This document shows positions 20,361 to 25,316 of a DNA stretch of 25,316 nt, in pieces. The notes below the pieces were generated by a model. The model was not told where the DNA came from and ran no database searches. It worked only from the letters and a program-made list of their open reading frames with translations. Position numbers and translations under genes: made by a program. This stretch comes from a virus. The stretch is taken from IMG/VR virus record IMGVR_UViG_3300042184_000057, positions 1 to 25,316 of that record, one strand, 5' to 3'. Positions within the stretch are counted from its first letter, which is position 1; the number at the start of each line of letters is the position of its first letter.

Positions 20361-22478
20361 ATGCCTGAAGATTACGCCTACGCTGACGAGTCACTCGACG
20401 CCGGCGCCGAAGAACCACGCGACGACGAGGCCTTCCTGACGCTCGCACGCGAGAGGTTCAGGCGTGTCTCGGAGTCCGAGGCCGAGCTCCGCAAGGTCAT
20501 GCTCAATGACCTCGAGTTCTTCGACGGTCAGCAGTGGCCGGAAGACATAGTCGAACTGCGCCGGCAGGACAACCGTCCTTGTTTGACCGTCAACAGGCTC
20601 CCGCAGTTCGTACATGCGGTAAGCAACGAGCTCCGACTGAACAAGCCGGCGCCGCGGGTCAGCCCGGTGGATGACACCGGCGACGTCGACACCGCAGAGG
20701 CATATCAGGGGATCCTGAGATACATCGAGCGTCAGTCGCAGGCGCCCGCGGTCCGCAGCTACGCCGGCTTCTACGCAATTGTCCAGGGCAGGGGCTACTA
20801 CCGGATCGTCACCGAGTACTCAGACCCGCGCTCGTTCGACCAGGACATCTTCATCAGGAGAATCAAGAACCCGCAAACGGTCTACATGGATCCGGAATGC
20901 AACGAAGCGGACTGTTGCGATGCGACGTTCTGCTTCATCGTCGAGGACATGTCCGAGGACAAGTTCCGCTCCGAGTACCCGGACGCGAAGGTATCCAGCC
21001 TCGAGGAGCTCCGCTCGACCGGCGACGGCTCCCCACTCTGGGGGGACGGCTCCACCATCCGGGTGGCCGAGTACTTCACCGTCGAAACCATCCGCGAGGC
21101 GATAGCTCTGCTCCCGGGCGGACAGGTTCTGCCGCTCGCAGAGGTTCCCCCGGGCATGCCTGTTCTCGCGCAGCGCACCAGCGAGCGCAAAGAGGTCACA
21201 TGGAATCTGATCACCGGCGCCGAGGTACTGCGGAAGAAACCGTGGGCGGGCTACTACATCCCTGTCATACGAGTGGTCGGGGAAGAGTACGACGTCGACG
21301 GCAAGCTGAGGCTGGTCGGGATGGTCCGCAACGCCAAAGACCCGCAGCGCATGCTGAACTACTGGGAGTCAGCCAAGACCGAGACCATCGCACTTGCGCC
21401 GAGAGTGCCGCACATCGCCGCGGAAGGACAACTCGAGGGTCACGAGGATAGCTGGGCCGCGTCGAACCGCCGCAACTTCGCCTACCTCTACTACAAGCCC
21501 AAGTCAGTGGACGGCACGCTGGTTCCTCCTCCGCAGAGGCAGGTATTCGAGCCCCCGATACAAGCCATCACGATGGCAGAGATGGGAGCGGTCGAGAACC
21601 TGAAGGCCACGACGGGCGTGTACGACGCAAGCCTCGGACAGCGCACCAACGAGACGACAGGCATAGCGATCCAGAGGCGCATCGCACAGGGAGAGACCTC
21701 CAACTACCACTTCGTGGACAACATGAGCATCTCCTGCCACTACGAGGGCAAGGTGCTGCTGGACATCATCCCGAAGATCTATGACCGGCCCGGCAGAGTA
21801 ATACGGATCATCGGAGAGGACGGCTCGGAGCGCAACGTAACGCTGAACCAGCGCTACATCGACAAAGGCGGAATGCAGCGCTTCTACGATCTGCAGTCCG
21901 GCAAGTATGACCTCGCGATTGACGTCGGGCCGTCCCAGCAGACCCGCCGCAAGGAGTCCGTAGAATCGATGTCTGCCTTCGCGCAGGCCGCTCCCCAGCT
22001 TGTCCCGTTGTACGCGGATCTGTATGTCCAGGCAATGGACTGGCCGGGAGCAAAGCAGATCGCGGAGCGGGTGAAACCCCCGAACGTCCCCGACGACGAC
22101 GCGCCGCCGATCCCCCCGCAGGCCATGCAGCAGATCCAGCAGTTGACGGAGCAGAATCAGATGCTGCAGCAGCAAGTGCAGCAGGCCGCTCAGATCATCC
22201 AGTCCAAGCAGGTAGAGCAACAGGGACGCATGGCAGTCTCGGCTCAGGACAACGCAACCCGGATGCAGATCGCGCAGTTACAGGCTCAGGTGGACCTGAT
22301 CCTGAAGAGACAGGACCTGGGCGTCAAGACCGAAGACATCGACAGCAAAGAGACGATGCACGCGGCCGGGCTCGACTCAGCCGAGGCAATGAAGCAGGCC
22401 GACCTCGAGAGCAAAGAGAACATAGCTCTGTTCAACGCACGGGTCAGGCGACCGACTAACGGCGGTAACGGACAATAA
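20361..22478 (+). CDS. P22-type portal protein
   Basis: 705 residues. The N-terminal part has FFDGQQWPEDIVELRRQDNR, then P-C-L-T-V-N-R-L-P-Q-F-V, and the P22 portal block with G-R-G-Y-Y-R-I-V-T-E-Y. The middle contains KDPQRMLNYWESAKTE and Y-D-A-S-L-G-Q-R-T-N-E-T-T-G-I-A-I. The C-terminal 110 residues are a Gln-rich coiled coil (barrel region) ending near V-R-R-P-T-N-G. Twelve copies form the dodecameric ring through which DNA is packaged and ejected. Length fits P22-like portals (about 700). The stop overlaps the next start (TAATG). Confidence 0.92.
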   Translation: MPEDYAYADESLDAGAEEPRDDEAFLTLARERFRRVSESEAELRKVMLNDLEFFDGQQWPEDIVELRRQDNRPCLTVNRLPQFVHAVSNELRLNKPAPRVSPVDDTGDVDTAEAYQGILRYIERQSQAPAVRSYAGFYAIVQGRGYYRIVTEYSDPRSFDQDIFIRRIKNPQTVYMDPECNEADCCDATFCFIVEDMSEDKFRSEYPDAKVSSLEELRSTGDGSPLWGDGSTIRVAEYFTVETIREAIALLPGGQVLPLAEVPPGMPVLAQRTSERKEVTWNLITGAEVLRKKPWAGYYIPVIRVVGEEYDVDGKLRLVGMVRNAKDPQRMLNYWESAKTETIALAPRVPHIAAEGQLEGHEDSWAASNRRNFAYLYYKPKSVDGTLVPPPQRQVFEPPIQAITMAEMGAVENLKATTGVYDASLGQRTNETTGIAIQRRIAQGETSNYHFVDNMSISCHYEGKVLLDIIPKIYDRPGRVIRIIGEDGSERNVTLNQRYIDKGGMQRFYDLQSGKYDLAIDVGPSQQTRRKESVESMSAFAQAAPQLVPLYADLYVQAMDWPGAKQIAERVKPPNVPDDDAPPIPPQAMQQIQQLTEQNQMLQQQVQQAAQIIQSKQVEQQGRMAVSAQDNATRMQIAQLQAQVDLILKRQDLGVKTEDIDSKETMHAAGLDSAEAMKQADLESKENIALFNARVRRPTNGGNGQ

Positions 22479-22756
22479 TGACTGCTGTGACTGAATCCAC
22501 GGTGGACAACCGCGCCGAATTCCGATTCGACAAAGAGCGGCAGACGTGGATCTGCCCGAAGCACGGCGACGTTGGGGATAACACGGCATGGGTTCAGTGC
22601 TGGAACGGTTGCGACGATGGCTGGTCTGATGACTACGAAGAAGATCCCGTCAACTGCGATCCCGGCGAGATTTCCATGTGCCCGGAGTGCCGCGGCAACG
22701 GCGGCTGGACCGTTTGCGGTGAATGCAACATCGACAACCCGGATGCGGAATTCTGA
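22478..22756 (+). CDS. Cys-rich zinc protein
   Basis: 92 residues. A first zinc site may use W-I-C-P-K-H-G and C-W-N-G-C-D-D-G-W; a second uses CPECRGNGGWTVCGEC, a DnaJ-like C-x2-C-x-G-x-G pattern. The middle is acidic. The start overlaps the portal stop by 1 nt, so it is coupled to the portal. Function unknown. Confidence 0.7.
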   Translation: MTAVTESTVDNRAEFRFDKERQTWICPKHGDVGDNTAWVQCWNGCDDGWSDDYEEDPVNCDPGEISMCPECRGNGGWTVCGECNIDNPDAEF

Positions 22757-22762
22757 ACACGT

Positions 22763-22888
22763 ATGACGGTCTGCAAAGTGTGCAACGACACAGACCACAC
22801 CCACTGTCCTCACCTATTGGTACAGCGTATAGAGGGCTCACGGTGGTGTCGGTGCCTGCACTGTCTGCGCGGAGTGCTGGTGCGTTAG
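22763..22888 (+). CDS. Tiny zinc-knuckle protein
   Basis: 41 residues: CKVC near the start, a His-rich patch D-H-T-H-C-P-H, then W-C-R-C-L-H-C. The Cys/His spacing allows one zinc site. It begins 6 nt after the preceding zinc protein. The gap to the next gene (22889-22995) holds only a modest CCGCTGA/TCAGCGG inverted repeat (22914-22920 with 22947-22953) and a T-run. Confidence 0.6.
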   Translation: MTVCKVCNDTDHTHCPHLLVQRIEGSRWCRCLHCLRGVLVR

Positions 22889-23091
22889 CGGTGCAAATAC
22901 AGATGTTTTCTGACCGCTGAAACGGCGGGCCGGAAGTTCTGCGTTCTCAGCGGCCGCGGGAGTCGTCGTCCGGCAGGGTTTTTGAAACAGCCATCATGAG
23001 TCCCCGCCCGCCGGCTATAGCGATACTGGCAATGCTCATACTCTGGCTCGCGCTATGTGGTCAGGAGTTCGGCAAGTGCAGGGAAGGAACC

Positions 23092-23229
23092 ATGACGATA
23101 AGACTGATTCTGATGGTGTGTGCGGTAGTGCTGCTGATCCTCTCAGCGGCACAAGTCCAGTCGCCCCGGGTGAACCTGCAGTCACTGGGTCTGGCTCTGT
23201 GGGCCATGTCTCTGTTGGTGACGGTCTAA
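23092..23229 (+). CDS. Small two-helix membrane protein
   Basis: 45 residues: M-T-I-R-L-I-L-M-V-C-A-V-V-L-L-I-L followed by a loop and a second hydrophobic helix (SLGLALWAMSLLVTV). This layout is common in tiny phage membrane proteins. GGAAGGA precedes the ATG. An in-frame ATG at 22996 would add a third hydrophobic segment (AIAILAMLILWLALCG). A dual start as in some holins is possible but unproven. Confidence 0.7.
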   Translation: MTIRLILMVCAVVLLILSAAQVQSPRVNLQSLGLALWAMSLLVTV

Positions 23230-23239
23230 AGGGAGAGCA

Positions 23240-23776
23240 ATGAGCACAAAACTGGAACTGATCCGGCATGAAGGCGCCTTCAGCGGAAGCGTGCGGGACG
23301 TCGTCAACGACAACTTCGCTGCAGTCGCCATCCCGTTCGGCACACCGTCCCCGACCACCGAGTGCAAACAAGGCCGGATGATGATCGACGGGAGCCACAT
23401 CTACGTGTGCGTGGAGGACGGGAGGTGGGCCCGTGCCGCTCTCGCAGAGTGGACGCCCGAGCCACTGCCTGACGTCCCGCCGGTCACTCTGTACCCGACC
23501 GACCGGACCACACCGGCCGCGGGCGGCTCCGCTTCCTTCTCCGTCACGGTCACCGGCCCGGGAGAATCCGGCGCATGGGCAGTGGATCCGGAGTCCTCTG
23601 CTGCGTGGCTGCACCTTGTCTCCCCGCCGGCTCATGAGCCGCAGGCTTCAACGAGCGGACAGGTGGTCTACAGCGTCGACGCCAACGATACCGGCGCAGA
23701 GAGAGTAGCGCACATGTACATCAACGGGAAGACCTTCACGGTCACGCAATCCGCGACAGCCACGCGCAGGAAGTGA
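23240..23776 (+). CDS. BACON/Ig-like domain virion protein
   Basis: 178 residues. Residues 1-75 hold a small module with G-S-H-I-Y-V-C-V-E-D-G-R-W-A-R-A. After a proline linker, residues about 85-175 look like a BACON/Ig-like beta sandwich: S-A-S-F-S-V-T-V-T-G, then S-A-A-W-L-H-L, then VVYSVDANDTGAERVAHMYI and F-T-V-T-Q-S-A. BACON-like domains often occur on secreted or surface proteins that bind sugars. A decoration or adhesion role on the virion is plausible; inference. GGGAGAGCA precedes the ATG. It is followed by a structured terminator between converging genes. Confidence 0.65.
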   Translation: MSTKLELIRHEGAFSGSVRDVVNDNFAAVAIPFGTPSPTTECKQGRMMIDGSHIYVCVEDGRWARAALAEWTPEPLPDVPPVTLYPTDRTTPAAGGSASFSVTVTGPGESGAWAVDPESSAAWLHLVSPPAHEPQASTSGQVVYSVDANDTGAERVAHMYINGKTFTVTQSATATRRK

Positions 23777-23782
23777 GACGCT

Positions 23783-23881
23783 GTTTCACAAACGCCCCCG
23801 GAAACGGACCGGATCCGGCGTTGCAAACAAACGCTGAAACGGGGGCAGATTTACTGTTGCAGAATAGATCGTCTGTGAAAC
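23783..23881. terminator. Nested inverted repeats between converging genes
   Basis: GTTTCACA/TGTGAAAC (23783-23790 with 23874-23881) encloses GCCCCCG/CGGGGGC (23794-23800 with 23840-23846) and a CCGGATCCGG palindrome (23809-23818). It lies between a plus-strand gene ending at 23776 and a minus-strand gene ending at 23884, where a two-way terminator would be expected. Confidence 0.6.
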
Positions 23882-23883
23882 GG

Positions 23884-24093
23884 TCATATCCATGACTCCA
23901 CGATCTGGGGCTCATCGCCTTCTGAACGGGGAATGCACACAAGCCCGCGTGATTCCATCTCGTCACGCAGTGCTTCGAGGTCATAAGAGAGAAGTGCGTC
24001 TTCTGTGGGCGTCTCGCCCTCCCAGCGTCTGGCGACATAGCCTTGCGGCAGGTCCGAGGGGTGATCGTAAATAACCCACAATTCGATGCTCAT
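23884..24093 (-). CDS. WVIYDHP-family small protein, copy B
   Basis: 69 residues from the ATG at 24093 (MSIELWVIYDHPSDLP); a longer in-frame start at 24174 would add an unmatched basic stretch. It shares the family pattern with 17606-17824: W-V-I-Y-D-H-P, V-A-R-R-W, D-L-E-A-L-R, R-G-L-V-C-I-P-R and IVESWI at the end. About half the residues are shared. Function unknown. It is the last gene of a three-gene minus-strand group. Confidence 0.8.
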   Translation of the reverse strand: MSIELWVIYDHPSDLPQGYVARRWEGETPTEDALLSYDLEALRDEMESRGLVCIPRSEGDEPQIVESWI

Positions 24094-24188
24094 GAGTGAG
24101 AGAGGGTTGGCGGGCGTAACGTCCCCGCCATGTCGGTTACCAGCCGAACGCTTCCGCAGGCGCGGAAATGGCACACAACGGAAGACCG

Positions 24189-24419
24189 TTATTTATGATG
24201 TTCCAGTACGTGGATCTTCAGCAGGGTTTCCATGCGGTCGCCCAATGCTTTGATGTCGCCTCGCAGGGTGTCTCTGAGGTCGTCCATGCGGGCATCGAGG
24301 TGTTTGTTGGTGTCGTCGAGGCGTTTCGAGAGATCCGCCACGCGGCCGTTCGAGTAGATAACGGCCCCGGTGGAAATGGCAATCGAGATTGCCAGTGTCA
24401 TGATTTGTGCGTCGGTCAA
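24189..24419 (-). CDS. Membrane-anchored coiled coil, TTG start
   Basis: 76 residues. One TM helix (about 7-22, I-S-I-A-I-S-T-G-A-V-I) and a long coiled coil with Asp/Leu/Arg heptads (LSKRLDDTNKHLDARMDDLR, then G-D-R-M-E-T-L-L-K-I). The TTG start overlaps the stop of the upstream HNH gene as TTGA. Shape and coupling match the protein at 5421-5573. The layout fits a holin accessory or an anchored scaffold; no family recognised. Confidence 0.65.
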   Translation of the reverse strand: MTDAQIMTLAISIAISTGAVIYSNGRVADLSKRLDDTNKHLDARMDDLRDTLRGDIKALGDRMETLLKIHVLEHHK

Positions 24420-24943
24420 GTAAGCTTTCCTGCGGCGGATTGCTTCGGTTGGCGTCTGCGGCGGTTTCTTATCTGTTCTGGCTGGGTAGCCCAGCGGCAG
24501 TTTGCAGGTTCATAGTTTCCGTCATTGTCTTTGCGGTCTATCGAATGCTTCGGCGAAGGCCTCGGCCCCATATCGGCAAGGAATGTGGTGAACGAGTTCC
24601 ATCGAGGGCACACCGTAATACCGCGGCCCCCATAGCCGGCGTAGTTCTTGTGGGTGGGAGTGAAGCACCGCCGGCGCATATCGGACCATACGGAGTATTC
24701 CGGAATGATACGCGAAAGCCTCTGCCCCCGGGCTTGCGATGCATCGAGACCGATCATCGCGAATATGGCATATCTCATGCCGTTCCGCCCCGGATGGTTT
24801 GTTCTCCGCAGAGCGATACATGCTCGACAGCGCCGCTTTCCATGAACCCGCTGGGTATTTTCCGGCGTGAACTCATGCCCACGGATGCAGTGGCTCTTCG
24901 CTGCATTGATCGCCGTGGGTCCGAATGTGTGGAAAGTCCGCAT
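24416..24943 (-). CDS. HNH endonuclease, AP2/ICEA-like type
   Basis: 175 residues. The N-terminus has a zinc unit (C-I-R-G-H-E-F-T-P-E-N-T, then CRACIALRR). The nuclease part carries YSVWSDMRRRCF, then N-Y-A-G-Y-G-G-R-G-I-T-V-C-P-R-W, then M-G-P-R-P-S-P-K-H-S-I-D-R-K-D-N-D-G-N-Y and A-N-C-R-W-A-T. That is a common mobile HNH pattern in phages; the AP2-like end probably contacts DNA. The neighbouring structural genes are on plus, so it is probably a mobile insertion. It is 46 nt from the divergent gene at 24990. Confidence 0.88.
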   Translation of the reverse strand: MRTFHTFGPTAINAAKSHCIRGHEFTPENTQRVHGKRRCRACIALRRTNHPGRNGMRYAIFAMIGLDASQARGQRLSRIIPEYSVWSDMRRRCFTPTHKNYAGYGGRGITVCPRWNSFTTFLADMGPRPSPKHSIDRKDNDGNYEPANCRWATQPEQIRNRRRRQPKQSAAGKLT

Positions 24944-24989
24944 CTCTCGGCCTGCCGGATGGTGTCCGGCTTTGCTTCCTCATAATACA

Positions 24990-25316
24990 ATGCCTCAACC
25001 CATACGTCGCAACCTGACTCCTGCAGAGTGGCAAGCCCTGCAGTCTCAGGGCTCTCAGGGGATGAGACCCGCAGTGGGACCGATGTCTCTGGCCGACATC
25101 GTCATGGAGCCCGCGGGCCAGCTTGCGGAGGAGCTCCTCGGCGGCACCACGCTGGGAGCCATGATGCTCGGCGCGGTCATCGGCCCCAAGGCCGCGGCGA
25201 AGCTGAGAAAGCCCGGCACGGTCACCGCGAAGCAGATCCTGAAGGAAGCAGCCAACAAGAAGTCCGGCTTCCCGAGCTACGGGGACTGGCGCAAGGCAAA
25301 CCCGCAGGGCGGACAG
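24990..25316 (+). CDS. Probable virion or scaffold protein, 5' part
   Basis: 109 residues, open at the right edge. The first 35 are flexible (NLTPAEWQALQSQGSQG). A Gly/Ala/Met-rich mildly hydrophobic segment follows (LLGGTTLGAMMLGAVIG, about 49-65), then a basic helix TAKQILKEAANKK. It is on the same strand as the portal and likely continues the head gene block. A clear Shine-Dalgarno is not seen. Confidence 0.55.
   Translation, partial: MPQPIRRNLTPAEWQALQSQGSQGMRPAVGPMSLADIVMEPAGQLAEELLGGTTLGAMMLGAVIGPKAAAKLRKPGTVTAKQILKEAANKKSGFPSYGDWRKANPQGGQ

Overview
The window is part of a GC-rich tailed phage genome, probably a temperate podovirus-like phage built on the P22 virion plan. Support comes from a P22-type portal protein, a small terminase, a large terminase in two pieces, a DNA-ejection-type protein with large internal virion proteins, a fibre with a jelly-roll-like tip, two tyrosine recombinases, and an attachment site made of the 3' part of an initiator tRNA gene. 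The tRNA fragment has phage genes on both sides and no second copy in the window. This points to an unsplit attP, so the sequence looks like an unintegrated or circular viral genome rather than a prophage with host flanks. The host cannot be named. The style of the integrase and several small hypothetical proteins recalls phages of soil Acidobacteriota, but that is an impression from memory.

Layout. 1-5282 (+): end of a fibre gene, a DNA-ejection-type protein and two internal virion proteins, closed by a long two-tier hairpin. 5421-6224 (-): a coupled cassette of a duplicated zinc ribbon, HicA, HicB and a small membrane protein. 6225-6296: a divergent promoter region in which both genes appear leaderless. 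6297-7779 (+): six overlapping or tightly packed small genes, including an HNH-like nuclease and a 27-residue membrane peptide, ended by a terminator. 8054-9396 (-): a replication initiator-like protein and a small membrane protein. 9397-10042: a gene-free region with three strong inverted-repeat structures and the attP. 10043-12464 (+): two tyrosine recombinases around one unknown gene.

12575-17426 (+) is the packaging region and the most unusual part. The large terminase is cut between its ATPase and nuclease domains. An endonuclease VII-type HNH gene sits just after the ATPase half. It is flanked by two versions of the same 21 codons of terminase, which encode nearly the same peptide with mostly different codons. 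This looks like a homing endonuclease that brought its own recoded gene end and left the old end stranded behind it. Five tightly packed small genes then lead into the nuclease half.

17391-20340 is a mixed-strand accessory region between terminase and portal: zinc-ribbon proteins, a C5-cytosine methyltransferase, a fragment resembling a second methyltransferase start, and many proteins under 100 residues. 20361-25316 carries the portal, small zinc and membrane proteins, a BACON/Ig-like protein, a minus-strand HNH cassette, and the start of another virion gene that runs off the window.
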